This document shows positions 53,841-63,495 of a DNA stretch of 64,000 nucleotides, piece by piece (position 1 is the first letter of the stretch; every line of letters begins with the position of its first letter). The stretch covers positions 1 to 64,000 of the forward strand of contig JAJZGF010000003.1 of NCBI GenBank assembly GCA_021805025.1. The letters run 5' to 3'. The notes beneath the pieces are model-generated. The model ran no database searches. It had not been told where the DNA came from and saw only the letters and a program-made list of their open reading frames with translations. The stretch is from Acidobacteriota bacterium (GTDB lineage: Bacteria > Acidobacteriota > Terriglobia > Terriglobales > Acidobacteriaceae). A program made the position numbers and the translations under genes.

Positions 53841-55916
53841 TTAGAACGTTCTGGCAAGCCCCAGCGCCACAAGTTCCGTAGTAGATTCCTCGCCGGCTGC
53901 CAGTCGTGTCAGCGTAAGTACGGTAATATCGTCTTCCTGACCAAACGCCACGGCCGCCTCACTCGCCTCTTGAGCCGAAGGCCTTGCCGAGAAAAGCGTA
54001 TTCATACGCTCAAAGCCGTAGAGCTCACCGTTCTTACTGCGCGCCTCCAGCAGCCCGTCCGTATAGAGGCTGAGCTGATCGCCGGGATTCAGACGAACAG
54101 CCACCTCCGTGAATTCCGCCTGGCTTAGCAGACCAAGCGGGAGCGAGGGTTCCAGGGTCAGTTCCTTGCCGTTCAAATAAGGCGGAAGGTGCCCTGCGTT
54201 GGCAAATGTTACTGTGCCATCCATATCGAGGCGACAAACGATTGTTGTGGCAAACCCGCCCTGCATGCGGCCTACGAGGCATTGATTCAGTGCAGACATA
54301 ATCTTTTCAGGGCTGACGGAGCTTGCAGCCTCTGCGCGCATGACACCAACGATCATCGACACATTCATGGCGGCCTTCAGTCCTTTGCCGCTCACATCGC
54401 CCAGAGCGACAATCGTTGAGCCGTCAGGATTGGACAGTATCTGGAAGAAGTCGCCGCCGACCTCCTGTGCGGGCGTGTACGCACTGGTGACTGCATAGCC
54501 CTCCAGCGACGGCAGAGTTTCCGGGATGAGCATCTGCTGGATTTCCTTTGCGCTCTGTATCTCCTGCTCCAGGGCAGTGCGGCGCGCCTGCGTCTCCAGC
54601 ACGTACCGGTAGACCGCGTAGAGAATCGCGGCAAACAGGGCCAGAGAAGTGAGCTTTTCGGGCCCGAAAACCACACCCTGAATCTGGAAACTGCGATTGT
54701 CGATGAGGTTGGAGTAAAGAGTCCAATGGGTGAACCGCTGCCCCAGGGCGCTGGAGTCGGCAATCGTGCGCATGAGTTGCAGCAAAAAAGCCGTGAGCGC
54801 AACAGCCCAGCGGGATGCATCGAGACGCCGGCGTAGAGCCAGGGCAATTAAGGCAAATGGAAACACCTCAGAGAGCAGAATGCAAGTGCATAGAATCGCG
54901 TCTACCCACTGCATCCAGAGCGTTGCCTCACCCCAGAACAGGGCTAACAATCCGTCGAGAATGCCAATGATTACGGTCGTGCGGGCAAGAACTTCCGTCC
55001 ACTGCAGAACCCGCGGATCCTCGTTCAGTCTGAGAAGCCAGACAAGCAGGAACCACAGCGAAACGTTGGAGAGGACGTAAAGCGGCTGATTGATACATCG
55101 CGCCAACTCATAGGAAATGGGGATGAAGAAAAGATTCTGCAGAATTCCAAGTCCGACTGGCGTGACGGTAAAAACTCCAACCCACAGAAAGAGCTGCTCC
55201 TTGCGGCTGCGCGTCCAAAGAACAACACAGAGTAGCGCCACAAATGTCCGAAGCAGGACAAGGGAATAATCGAATAAATCCTGCTGGACCTCGTCCCACG
55301 TGATCGCCTTTTGGTTGAGTTCAATCGAATCGGGATCGCCGAGAGAGGGGACGGCATAAATCCCGCCCGACTCTGCGAGCGAGAAGATGTCCAGCGGCGC
55401 TTTCCAGACTCGAATGGCCAACACGCCCCCGGTGTCTCCATGGATCGGAAATGAGCGCGGGAAGACGCTGTAATACCAGTAGGCATGTGGTGGAAACTTG
55501 CCATAGCTGCCCACGAGCTTGCCATTCCAGTAGACATCGTAGGCGTCCTCCGCATCCGGAATCAGAACACGATACTGACCGGAGGCGCCGGGCTCCGGCA
55601 TGATGCTGATGTGACGCCGATACCACGCGATCCCTGCGTAGGACGGATGGCCTTGTGCGCCCCAGGGTGCATCCACCAGCAGCGACTCCCAAGCGGAGTC
55701 GTCGAAATCCGGGCGGGCCCATTGGGGGTCATCGCCGATATGGAACTGCCAGAGGCCGCCGAGATCAGCTGTCCCTTTGCCCATGCCGTCCAGCACCAGC
55801 GTGCGAGAGCTGGGAACTTGGGTTACACCCGGCTTCTGGGCGCGCACCATCACCGTGAGGGCCGCCATAACAACCAGGATCTTCACCATGTTCGACCACT
55901 CGCGCTGGGAAGACAT
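53841..55916 (-). CDS. 7TM receptor with sugar-binding-like ectodomain and SpoIIE PP2C phosphatase (paralog)
   Basis: The 691-residue paralog of the 48033 product has the same architecture: short signal (MVKILVVMAALTVMVRA after nine residues), jelly-roll ectodomain (about 45-205: LGGLWQFHIGDDPQWARPDFDDSAW, YDVYWNGKLVGSYG), seven membrane helices (about 215-445), a short coiled segment (TALEQEIQSAKEIQQMLIPE) and a SpoIIE domain with GGDFFQ, GDVSGKG, YTDG and QEDDIT. Both ectodomains share the W-G-D-x(2)-W-x(2)-P-x-(F/L)-DDS pattern. It faces the Ig-repeat gene convergently. An ATG at 55889 is an alternative start; neither has a good ribosome site. Confidence 0.88.
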   Translation of the reverse strand: MSSQREWSNMVKILVVMAALTVMVRAQKPGVTQVPSSRTLVLDGMGKGTADLGGLWQFHIGDDPQWARPDFDDSAWESLLVDAPWGAQGHPSYAGIAWYRRHISIMPEPGASGQYRVLIPDAEDAYDVYWNGKLVGSYGKFPPHAYWYYSVFPRSFPIHGDTGGVLAIRVWKAPLDIFSLAESGGIYAVPSLGDPDSIELNQKAITWDEVQQDLFDYSLVLLRTFVALLCVVLWTRSRKEQLFLWVGVFTVTPVGLGILQNLFFIPISYELARCINQPLYVLSNVSLWFLLVWLLRLNEDPRVLQWTEVLARTTVIIGILDGLLALFWGEATLWMQWVDAILCTCILLSEVFPFALIALALRRRLDASRWAVALTAFLLQLMRTIADSSALGQRFTHWTLYSNLIDNRSFQIQGVVFGPEKLTSLALFAAILYAVYRYVLETQARRTALEQEIQSAKEIQQMLIPETLPSLEGYAVTSAYTPAQEVGGDFFQILSNPDGSTIVALGDVSGKGLKAAMNVSMIVGVMRAEAASSVSPEKIMSALNQCLVGRMQGGFATTIVCRLDMDGTVTFANAGHLPPYLNGKELTLEPSLPLGLLSQAEFTEVAVRLNPGDQLSLYTDGLLEARSKNGELYGFERMNTLFSARPSAQEASEAAVAFGQEDDITVLTLTRLAAGEESTTELVALGLARTF

Positions 55917-56097
55917 GACGAAAGGATACTCCGTTCAAGACGATTTCAAAACGGTTGCGGGGAAGATGGGTAGAAGCGGGCCTGAGACCCAACCCGGCTT
56001 TTGCGCATCCCTCGGTTTAACCTGCGATTGTGCCTGTCTGGAAGGCAGAACCGGCACGCGGGGTCCTGGTCAAGACAACTGCTTTCTTCAATCATTT

Positions 56098-57705
56098 TCA
56101 CTTGCTCTTCCAGTGCGCGCCGGGCCTGGCCACGGCATACATCTCCGCTCCAATCTGGTCGAACAACCCTTCACGATCCTTGTCGACAAAATATAGGTCG
56201 AAGTGGGTGCGATCCACGATGTACGTAAAGTGCGGATCGGCGCCCAGGCGGTTGAGCACCGTCTCGAACTTATGCGCGGCCCCGTCCAGATAGAACGTGT
56301 CGGCAGTCCCAACGATTAGATGAATGCGCCCCTTCAGGAGGGCCCGGCGCTCGGCCCACTCCTCTTCCACCCGATGAGCAAGGTCATAGTGATCGTGCCA
56401 ATACGCAACGACCTCCGGATGGACCGCACCCGTCTGGTGGTCGAACATCTGCTCTGGCGCCCCATCCTCGCCCTTGGGGGAAAAGACCCAGTCGAAGGAA
56501 GCAATCTGCCCGCCGAAGGGCCCCAAAACATCTTCCATGCGGGCAAACTCTTCAAAAGTGGCGATGACTTTGCCATTGTTGCGAAAGATGGGAACGTCGG
56601 AACCGTCCGCGCGGTGGTATACATTGGCATTCGTTGCGTAGAGGTCAGTCCCCGTAAAATCGTGAAAGTCACTCGGGTCGGGTGAGGTGGACCAGGTGCC
56701 GCCAAAAATGTCGGGGTAGGTGACCTCGAGTTGTAAGGTCGCCCAACCGCCGCTTGAATGGCCGTTGAGCAATCGCCCCGAGGGACGGGCGTCCATGTGG
56801 TACTTCCTTTCGAGATACGGAATAAACTCCTGTGTCAGCGCAGAGCCCCACGGCCCGTTGTTCACTGAGTCAGCGAACTCATGCGTGCCTTCCGGAATCG
56901 ACTCATCGAGCATCACCCAGATCATCGGGGGCATCTTGCCGGCCTCCATGCGAGCACGGAGTTGGAGACCCGCCACTAGCGCTCCGTCGATTCCGCCGCC
57001 AAAGCCATGAGTCCAGTACGCAGTCGGATACCTGACCGAGCGGCGGTCATTGTATCCCGGCGGCAGAATGACCCAGGCCGTGATGTTCACCCGATGACCC
57101 CAGAAACGGCCCAACTGAGGGCTCTCAAAAGTCTCAAGCTGGGCTACCCCCGGCTTGACCTGCGCCCGGGCTGCAGCCAGCCTGGATGCCAGCATTGGAT
57201 TCTCTTCCGGATGGTGGTCCAGCTTTAGAACAGGCTCGGCGCCCCCGCCCGGAGTCCAGGCCGGTAATGCGACAACCGGGCTGATCCAGTCCTGCCGGCT
57301 GCGACCGCTGTAGTTGTACGTGTGGTCCACGTCGAGCACCGCCTGGGCCTCGTATGTGGCGGCCGGCAGTGCCGAAAACGGCTTGGGGTAGGCCAGCTCG
57401 TCCGCATCGAACTCGACGGTCGAACCCGGAACCAGATCATGGACTTCGCGCGCCGCCACCCACGTATCATTGGGCCGGAATTCATTGATCTGGACCTCCT
57501 TGTCACCCGATCCTTGCTTCATAAAGACGAGCAGCCGTCCGCTGATCGGCTCAGAGACTGAGGTCGTAACCTGTACGCGAAAGAAAACGTGGGCCGGCAC
57601 AGCGGCCGTCTGGCTATGCAATGGCAGAAGTGCGGCAGCAATCAATGCACCGCAGTTCCCCACTGCCGCAAAGCAGAGGGATATCCTCACACGCTCAAAA
57701 CGCAT
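56098..57705 (-). CDS. Secreted esterase of the alpha/beta-hydrolase (esterase D) type
   Basis: The 535-residue protein starts at the ATG of GTGATG with GGGGGT upstream. An N-terminal hydrophobic signal (GNCGALIAAALLPLHSQTA) precedes an about 130-residue beta-rich domain (40-165) and a putative-esterase domain (about 200-500). The nucleophile Ser318 lies in NGHSSGGW, the acid and His are probably in the LIVGTADTFYLDG and DRTHFDLYF segments. Enterochelin-esterase-like enzymes have this fold; here the N-terminal domain suggests a polysaccharide or aryl ester substrate. It is co-oriented with the phosphatase paralog gene, which lies 181 bases upstream... transcription between them is not established. 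Confidence 0.82.
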   Translation of the reverse strand: MRFERVRISLCFAAVGNCGALIAAALLPLHSQTAAVPAHVFFRVQVTTSVSEPISGRLLVFMKQGSGDKEVQINEFRPNDTWVAAREVHDLVPGSTVEFDADELAYPKPFSALPAATYEAQAVLDVDHTYNYSGRSRQDWISPVVALPAWTPGGGAEPVLKLDHHPEENPMLASRLAAARAQVKPGVAQLETFESPQLGRFWGHRVNITAWVILPPGYNDRRSVRYPTAYWTHGFGGGIDGALVAGLQLRARMEAGKMPPMIWVMLDESIPEGTHEFADSVNNGPWGSALTQEFIPYLERKYHMDARPSGRLLNGHSSGGWATLQLEVTYPDIFGGTWSTSPDPSDFHDFTGTDLYATNANVYHRADGSDVPIFRNNGKVIATFEEFARMEDVLGPFGGQIASFDWVFSPKGEDGAPEQMFDHQTGAVHPEVVAYWHDHYDLAHRVEEEWAERRALLKGRIHLIVGTADTFYLDGAAHKFETVLNRLGADPHFTYIVDRTHFDLYFVDKDREGLFDQIGAEMYAVARPGAHWKSK

Positions 57706-57817
57706 CACTTACCCCCGGGATGAAGCACGCTGGCTGAACGATCATTTCGAGTCTATCGGGGCAATCCGCGATGCAGCCATAAAAAAGCGCGACGCCCGTC
57801 CTACCTTCGCTGCACCA

Positions 57818-60313
57818 TCACATCAGCCGCTGTGCGTCCACATCCACCACCAGGTTTCTGCGCGGAATCCCCAAGCCGTCTGCGTGCGCCAGAGCTTCAC
57901 GAAGCGCCGCATTGAGGCCTTTGCGAGAGGTCGCCTTCAGGATAAGGTGAAAGCGATATACGCCCTTGATACGCGCGATCGGCGCCGTACATGGACCCAG
58001 CACGCGCACGCCCTCCGGCGCTGCCCGCTGGAACCACTTGCCCAGTGACGCAGACCACCCCGCAGCCTCTTCCAGTTTTCCCGATTGAACAAGAATGTTC
58101 GCGAGCACGCCGAACGGCGGATAGTGCATCCAGCGGCGATATTTCAGCTCGCGCTCCACAAAGCTCGCATAGTCGTGCTTGCTCGCGGCGAGAACGGCAT
58201 AGTGGTCGGGGTAGTAGGTTTGCACCACCACGCGGCCGATAAGCTCCCCTCGCCCCGCCCGCCCTGAGACCTGTGTCATGAGTTGAAAAACCCGCTCAGC
58301 CGCACGAAAATCCGGCATCGACAGCGCGTGATCGCAGCCCACTACTCCCACCAGCGTCACGCCGTGAATGTCGTGCCCTTTGGCAATCATCTGGGTGCCC
58401 ACCAGCAGGTTGATCTCGCCGGAGTGCAGCCTGGCCAGCAGCCGCTCCAGATCGTGGCGCCCGCGCACCGTGTCGCGGTCCATGCGCCCAATGCGCGCCG
58501 AGGGAAATATCTCGGCCAGCCGCTCTTCCCCCTGCTGCGATCCAGCGCCCAGGTAGTAAAGATGCTCGCTGTCACACTCCGGACAGCGACCCGGCACCGA
58601 GCGCCGGTAGCCACAATAATGACATTCCAGCCGCTGCCCCTCTCGTGCCAGGCCATCCTCCTCGGCAGGCGGCTTATGGTGAGTCAGTGCAATCGCGCAG
58701 TTCTGGCACTCCAGCTTCTTTCCGCAGGCACGGCAGATCACTGCAAATGAGTAGCCGCGGCGGTTGAGCAGAATCAGCGCCTGCTCGCCCCGGTCGAGCG
58801 CTGCCTGCGTCTCCTCCACAAGCCTGCGTGCAAAAAGCTGGTCCCGGCCTGTCTCCTGGAACTCGCGCCGCATGTCCACGAGCTCCACCTCCGGCAGCGG
58901 CCTGTCCTGCACGCGATCCCTCATCTCGATGCGCGCGTACTTGCCCTGCGCGGAGTTCTGCCACGTCTCCAGCGACGGCGTAGCCGAACCCAGCACCACC
59001 ACGGCGCCCTCCAGCTTGGCGCGCATCACCGCCACGTCGCGCGCGTTGTAGCGTGGCGTCTCCTCCTGCTTGTAGCTCTGGTCATGTTCTTCATCCACCA
59101 GAATCAGTCCCAGTTTTGACGCCGGAGCAAAAATCGCCGAGCGCGTGCCCACCACAATCGGCGCCTCGCCGCGTTGAATACGGCGCCACTGCTCGCTGCG
59201 CTCCTCCGGCGTCAGCGCGGAGTGCAGCAGCGCCACGCGCGCTCCAAACGCGGCGTCCAGGACACCGACCATCTGCGGGGTCAGCCCAATCTCCGGCACC
59301 AGTAGAATCGACGCCAATCCGCGATCGAGCGCCCGCTGCATAGCCGCCAGATACACCGCGGTCTTGCCGGAACCGGTGACACCGTGCAGCAGGAAGGGCT
59401 TGAAGCCGCCCAGCGCGGCCGCAACAGTCGCCAGCGCCTCCATTTGCGGCTCATTAAGTCGCACCGGCTCCGTGCGGCACGCGATCCCTCCCAGCCGAAA
59501 CTCCACCGCGCGCTCCTCTATGCGTACCAGCCCGCGCCGCACCAGCGTCTGCAGAGTCGATGAAGGCAGCTCTTTGCGCCGCAACTCCGCCAGAGGCAGT
59601 TCGCCTCCCGATGCAGCCAGCTCCACCAGAATCGCCTGCTGCTTTTCAGTCAGAGCAGGCAGCCGCGCATCGGGAACGAGCACTGCAAACCGTTCCGTCC
59701 TGCGTGCATCGCGCTCCACCGCGGATGTCTCGCGGGCAATCCACTTTTTGCGCAGCATGGACGCCAGCACAGGCAGCGTGGCAGACGTGGCCGTGCGCAG
59801 GGTGGAAACTCGCACCGGCTCTCCCGATGCCAGCCTCTCCAGCACACTCCGCACAAGGCTATGCTCCTCCGGCGACGCGTTGCGCCCCCCGGAGCGGCGT
59901 GGGGCCTGACTCATAATTCCCTCTTGCCCATCCCCATCCAGCCAGTTTGCCAGCACATCGCGCCCCTGGTCCGTGATGCGGTAGTAGACCGTGCGGCGCA
60001 CCTCCGCCATCAGCGGCAACATGCCGCGCAGCACCTCGCCCAGCGGAGCCAGATAATACTGCGCAATCCACTCCGCCAGTTGCAGCAAATCTTCGCTCAA
60101 TAGCGGCTCATCGTCGATCAGGGACTCGATCGGGCGCGCTTCAAAGCTGGTCGGCGCCGTCAACGAAATCCCTGTCACCACGCCAATCAGCTTCTCCTGG
60201 CGAAATGGAGCAATCACCCGTGCGCCGCGCAGCGGTTCCATCCCGGCCGGCACCGCATACGTAAATGTGCGATCCAGCGGCACCGGCAGCGCGACTTCAC
60301 AATAGGCAGGCAT
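57818..60313 (-). CDS. priA: Primosomal protein N' (replication restart helicase PriA)
   Basis: The 831-residue helicase restarts stalled replication forks. The start is the ATG giving MPAYCEVALPVPLDRTFTYAVP; the track TTG adds three residues. The N-terminal DNA-binding domain is followed by the helicase core with Walker A GVTGSGKTAVYL and the DEEHD box (Walker B), and a zinc insertion with eight cysteines (CRACGKKLECQNC, CHYCGY, CPECDS). The region between about 135 and 285 is longer than in E. coli PriA (732 residues) and contains a Lys/Arg-rich winged-helix-like insertion. It is divergent from the ROK kinase gene. Confidence 0.97.
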   Translation of the reverse strand: MPAYCEVALPVPLDRTFTYAVPAGMEPLRGARVIAPFRQEKLIGVVTGISLTAPTSFEARPIESLIDDEPLLSEDLLQLAEWIAQYYLAPLGEVLRGMLPLMAEVRRTVYYRITDQGRDVLANWLDGDGQEGIMSQAPRRSGGRNASPEEHSLVRSVLERLASGEPVRVSTLRTATSATLPVLASMLRKKWIARETSAVERDARRTERFAVLVPDARLPALTEKQQAILVELAASGGELPLAELRRKELPSSTLQTLVRRGLVRIEERAVEFRLGGIACRTEPVRLNEPQMEALATVAAALGGFKPFLLHGVTGSGKTAVYLAAMQRALDRGLASILLVPEIGLTPQMVGVLDAAFGARVALLHSALTPEERSEQWRRIQRGEAPIVVGTRSAIFAPASKLGLILVDEEHDQSYKQEETPRYNARDVAVMRAKLEGAVVVLGSATPSLETWQNSAQGKYARIEMRDRVQDRPLPEVELVDMRREFQETGRDQLFARRLVEETQAALDRGEQALILLNRRGYSFAVICRACGKKLECQNCAIALTHHKPPAEEDGLAREGQRLECHYCGYRRSVPGRCPECDSEHLYYLGAGSQQGEERLAEIFPSARIGRMDRDTVRGRHDLERLLARLHSGEINLLVGTQMIAKGHDIHGVTLVGVVGCDHALSMPDFRAAERVFQLMTQVSGRAGRGELIGRVVVQTYYPDHYAVLAASKHDYASFVERELKYRRWMHYPPFGVLANILVQSGKLEEAAGWSASLGKWFQRAAPEGVRVLGPCTAPIARIKGVYRFHLILKATSRKGLNAALREALAHADGLGIPRRNLVVDVDAQRLM

Positions 60314-60421
60314 GAGTGGCAAGACTCAGTGTAGGGGATGCAGGCGCTGTGCTCCTCCGGGATTCGACCCTCGATTTGCACAACGGTGACCGCAGGCCCC
60401 GCGCAGTACAATTTCACTCTA

Positions 60422-61174
60422 ATGACACACTCCGGCCGCTCTTCCGATGCCACCGCGCAAGATGCACCAAAGGATTCCACGCGTCCCGTCACCCTTTCGA
60501 TCGACATCGGCGGCTCTGGCCTGAAGGCTATGCTGCTTGACCCCGCCGGGCAGCCGGTCAGCGAGCGCCAGCGCATAGCCACGCCCACTGTGCCCACACC
60601 CAAGCTGGTGCTTGACGCCCTCGACGGACTGAGAAAGCAGTTGGCCGCCTTTGATCGCGTCTCGGTCGGCTTTCCCGGCGTCATCAAACGCGGCTCCACG
60701 CTCACCGCCGCCAATCTCCACCCGGAGTGGGACGGCTATGCGCTCCAGAGCGAGCTCGAAAAGCGATGGAAAAAGCCCGTCCGAGTGGCCAATGACGCAG
60801 CGGTCCAGGGATACGGAGCGATCAGGGGAACCGGCGTCGAGCTTGTCCTCACCCTCGGCACCGGTCTGGGATCTTCCCTGTTCACGAGCGGCCGCCTCTG
60901 CCCCGGCCTCGAACTCGGACACCATCCCTGGCACAAGCACACTTATGAGGACTATCTTGGTCGCCGGGGACTCGACAAATACGGGAAAAAGGAGTGGAAC
61001 AAACTGCTTCAGGAGGCCATCGACCAGACCGCAAAGCTGTTCAACTGGGATAGCCTCTACCTGGGTGGCGGCAACGCAAAGAAGATCGAGTTCAAGCTGC
61101 TGGAAAATGTCTCCATCATCTCCAACGAGACGGGCATCCTGGGCGGAGTCAAGCTATGGCAGGATCAGGCCTGA
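60422..61174 (+). CDS. ppgK: ROK-family kinase, polyphosphate-glucokinase-like
   Basis: The 250-residue kinase has the phosphate-1 loop LSIDIGGSGLKAMLLD, the VGFPGVIK segment, VANDAAVQGYG (catalytic Asp), and the phosphate-2 loop LTLGTGLGSSLF. The ROK zinc CXCGXXGC motif is absent; instead ELGHHPWHKHTYEDYLGRRGLDKYGKKEWNK follows, as in polyphosphate-dependent glucokinases, which carry a short C-terminal half. It should phosphorylate glucose using polyphosphate or ATP. The ATG at 60422 lacks a clear ribosome site; the track start adds 28 unrelated residues. Confidence 0.8.
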   Translation: MTHSGRSSDATAQDAPKDSTRPVTLSIDIGGSGLKAMLLDPAGQPVSERQRIATPTVPTPKLVLDALDGLRKQLAAFDRVSVGFPGVIKRGSTLTAANLHPEWDGYALQSELEKRWKKPVRVANDAAVQGYGAIRGTGVELVLTLGTGLGSSLFTSGRLCPGLELGHHPWHKHTYEDYLGRRGLDKYGKKEWNKLLQEAIDQTAKLFNWDSLYLGGGNAKKIEFKLLENVSIISNETGILGGVKLWQDQA

Positions 61175-61259
61175 CGAAATCGCGCGCGGAAAGACGGTAA
61201 AGACGCGCCGACGCTGAGCAGGCTGCATCGTGCGGACGCAGGCTCACTCCAGTACAGCC

Positions 61260-62111
61260 TTAGTCGCGTGCCGGCGCCTTCAGCCCCAGCTCCCGCATGG
61301 CGATCTGCAGATCCGCCCATGCCTCTTTCTTTTGCCGCGGATCGCGCAGAAGATACGCGGGATGATACGTCACAATCAGTTGGCTGCCGCGAAAAGCATG
61401 AACGCGCCCGCGAAGCCCTGCCAACGGCTGGCGTTGGCCCAGCAAGTAGGTAGCCGCCGTGGCGCCCAGCGCCACCAGCACCTGCGGCCGCACGACGTCA
61501 ATCTGTCGAAACAAAAAAGGAGTGCAGGTATTTGCCTCGTCCGGCTCCGGCGTCCGATTGCCGGGCGGCCTGCATTTCACCACATTGGCAATGTAGACTT
61601 CTTCGCGCTTCAGTCCCATCGCCGCGATCATGTTATTCAAAAGTTGCCCCGCCCGTCCCACAAACGGCAGCCCCTGCGCGTCCTCGTCCGCACCCGGGCC
61701 TTCGCCCACAAACATCAGCCGCGCGTTAGGATCGCCGTCGGCAAACACCAGCTTGTTGCGCCCCGTGTGCAGAGCGCAGCGCGTGCAGTCGCCGATCTCT
61801 TCGCGCAGGATGCGCAGCGCTTTCTCGCGCTCTGCGGGTGCAACGGCAGCACCCACACCCGGAGGCTCTGGGAATGACGTGCGTGGTGGAATGGGCTGGT
61901 CCTCCAAAGTGTTTGGGATGGGCATGTTTACCGGCTGTGCCTGACGAACGGTCGCCGCGGACGGCTCCGCCTGGCCCGGCATGGAAGGAGCGTCTGCCAG
62001 CAGTGCCGGGTCCACCGGACGCCGATAAAGCTCATGCAGGCCAAGGTCGCGGTAGAAGCGCATACGCGCCGCGAGCGCCTCTTGCGTGGCCGAATCCAGC
62101 GATTGCCTCAC
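61260..62111 (-). CDS. udg: Type 4 uracil-DNA glycosylase (4Fe-4S)
   Basis: The 283-residue enzyme removes uracil from DNA. The start is GTG, six bases after GGAGAG. The first 95 residues are a low-complexity Pro-rich extension absent in typical 200-residue family members. The core has the iron-sulfur cysteines Cys109, Cys112, Cys180 and Cys196, the motif GEGPGADED (136-144) and the late motif HPAYLLR. The gene lies two bases after coaBC, at the end of the gmk-rpoZ-coaBC operon. Confidence 0.94.
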   Translation of the reverse strand: MRQSLDSATQEALAARMRFYRDLGLHELYRRPVDPALLADAPSMPGQAEPSAATVRQAQPVNMPIPNTLEDQPIPPRTSFPEPPGVGAAVAPAEREKALRILREEIGDCTRCALHTGRNKLVFADGDPNARLMFVGEGPGADEDAQGLPFVGRAGQLLNNMIAAMGLKREEVYIANVVKCRPPGNRTPEPDEANTCTPFLFRQIDVVRPQVLVALGATAATYLLGQRQPLAGLRGRVHAFRGSQLIVTYHPAYLLRDPRQKKEAWADLQIAMRELGLKAPARD

Positions 62112-62113
62112 GC

Positions 62114-63418
62114 CTAGCTCTCCACAATCAACTGCCGGCGCGGGGCAGGCGCCGCTTCAGACTCGCTAAGCACGCGATCCTGCGACGTTGTCTGATCAAG
62201 CTCCACCACCAGCGAGCGCGGTCTACGCAGCGTCACGATCTCGTCCAGAATACGGTCGGCAAGTTTGCGCTTCGGCATCTCCGGCAAATCGATCGCTGTC
62301 GTGAGCGTCAGGAAAGTCGCGGCGTTGTTGTCGGCATCAATGCCCAGGGTGTCGCCCGATATATCGTTCGCCACGATGGCGTCGGCGCCTTTGCGCAGCA
62401 GCTTGGCGCGCCCATTCTCTTTGCTGTTCTCTGTCTCTGCGGCAAAACCCACAATCAGTTGCCCTGGCCGTCGCTGCCGAACCACCTCGGCAAGAATATC
62501 CTCCGTAGGCGCCAATTCGAGCGTCAGCGGCCCTGTGCGCTTCAGCTTCTGGTCTGAGACATGCACCGGGCGATAATCGGCCACTGCAGCCGCCTTGATG
62601 ATCATTGTGGCATCGGCCATACGTTCCAGCACCGCGCTTCGCATCTGGTCGGCGGTCGTTACCTTGATCAGCTCGCAATGCGTCGGCGGGTGCAGCGCCG
62701 ACGGCCCGCTGACCAGAATCACGCGCGCCCCGCGGCTCTGCGCCGCATCGGCCAGGGCGTAGCCCATCTTGCCACTCGAGCGATTGCCTAGAAAACGCAC
62801 CGGGTCCAGCGCCTCGCGCGTGCCGCCCGCAGTCACCAGCACGACCTCGCCGGCCATGTCATGGCGGCGCCCCAGCGCATTCAGCACGGCATCTGCAATC
62901 GCCTCGGGCTCTGCCATCCGTCCCGGACCAACCATCCCGCACGCCAGCGCTCCCGTGCCGGGCTCGATAACCCGCACGCCCCGCTGGCGCAGCAGCTCAA
63001 GATTCGCCTGCGTGGCCGGGTGCTCCCACATATTCACATTCATGGCAGGCGCAACCAGCACCGGCGCCTGAGTTGCCAGGTACATGGTTGTCAGAAAGTC
63101 GTCTGCGATGCCATGCGCGAACCGGGCCAGGATATTCGCTGTCGCCGGAGCCACAACGAGCGCTTCCGCCCACTGGGCTTCGCCAATGTGATCGATGCAG
63201 CTCTGCTCTGCGGCGGTATCAGAGGAGCCGGCCTCATCCCACAGGCTGGTGATTACTTTGTGGCTCGTGAGCGCTGCAAAGGTCAGCGGCTGGATAAAGC
63301 GAGTGGCCGCCTCCGTCATCACGACATGGACTTCCAGAGCCTGGCGCTGCAGGGCGCGCACCAGTTCCGCCGCTTTATAGGCGGCGATGCCGCCCGAGAC
63401 ACCAACCGTGACCCTCAT
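62114..63418 (-). CDS. coaBC: Bifunctional phosphopantothenoylcysteine decarboxylase / phosphopantothenate-cysteine ligase
   Basis: The 434-residue fusion catalyses two steps of coenzyme A synthesis. The N-terminal flavoprotein CoaC (1-195) shows GVSGGIAAYKAAELVRAL, VAPATANILARFAHGIADDFLTT, PAMNVNMWEHP and the active-site Cys in ACGMVGPGRM. CoaB (about 200-420) has VLVTAGGTREALDPVRFLGNRSSGKMGYALA. An insertion (EAGSSDTAAEQSCIDHIGEAQW) in the CoaC part is slightly longer than usual. It lies between rpoZ and the glycosylase gene; this gmk-rpoZ-coaBC order is common in bacteria. Confidence 0.97.
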   Translation of the reverse strand: MRVTVGVSGGIAAYKAAELVRALQRQALEVHVVMTEAATRFIQPLTFAALTSHKVITSLWDEAGSSDTAAEQSCIDHIGEAQWAEALVVAPATANILARFAHGIADDFLTTMYLATQAPVLVAPAMNVNMWEHPATQANLELLRQRGVRVIEPGTGALACGMVGPGRMAEPEAIADAVLNALGRRHDMAGEVVLVTAGGTREALDPVRFLGNRSSGKMGYALADAAQSRGARVILVSGPSALHPPTHCELIKVTTADQMRSAVLERMADATMIIKAAAVADYRPVHVSDQKLKRTGPLTLELAPTEDILAEVVRQRRPGQLIVGFAAETENSKENGRAKLLRKGADAIVANDISGDTLGIDADNNAATFLTLTTAIDLPEMPKRKLADRILDEIVTLRRPRSLVVELDQTTSQDRVLSESEAAPAPRRQLIVES

Positions 63419-63495
63419 AGCCTGATTGTAGACTGAATCATCTCCGCCGCGTATCCGCGGCGCCGTCCATGATCATCTAGACTCGGGCAGCCACT

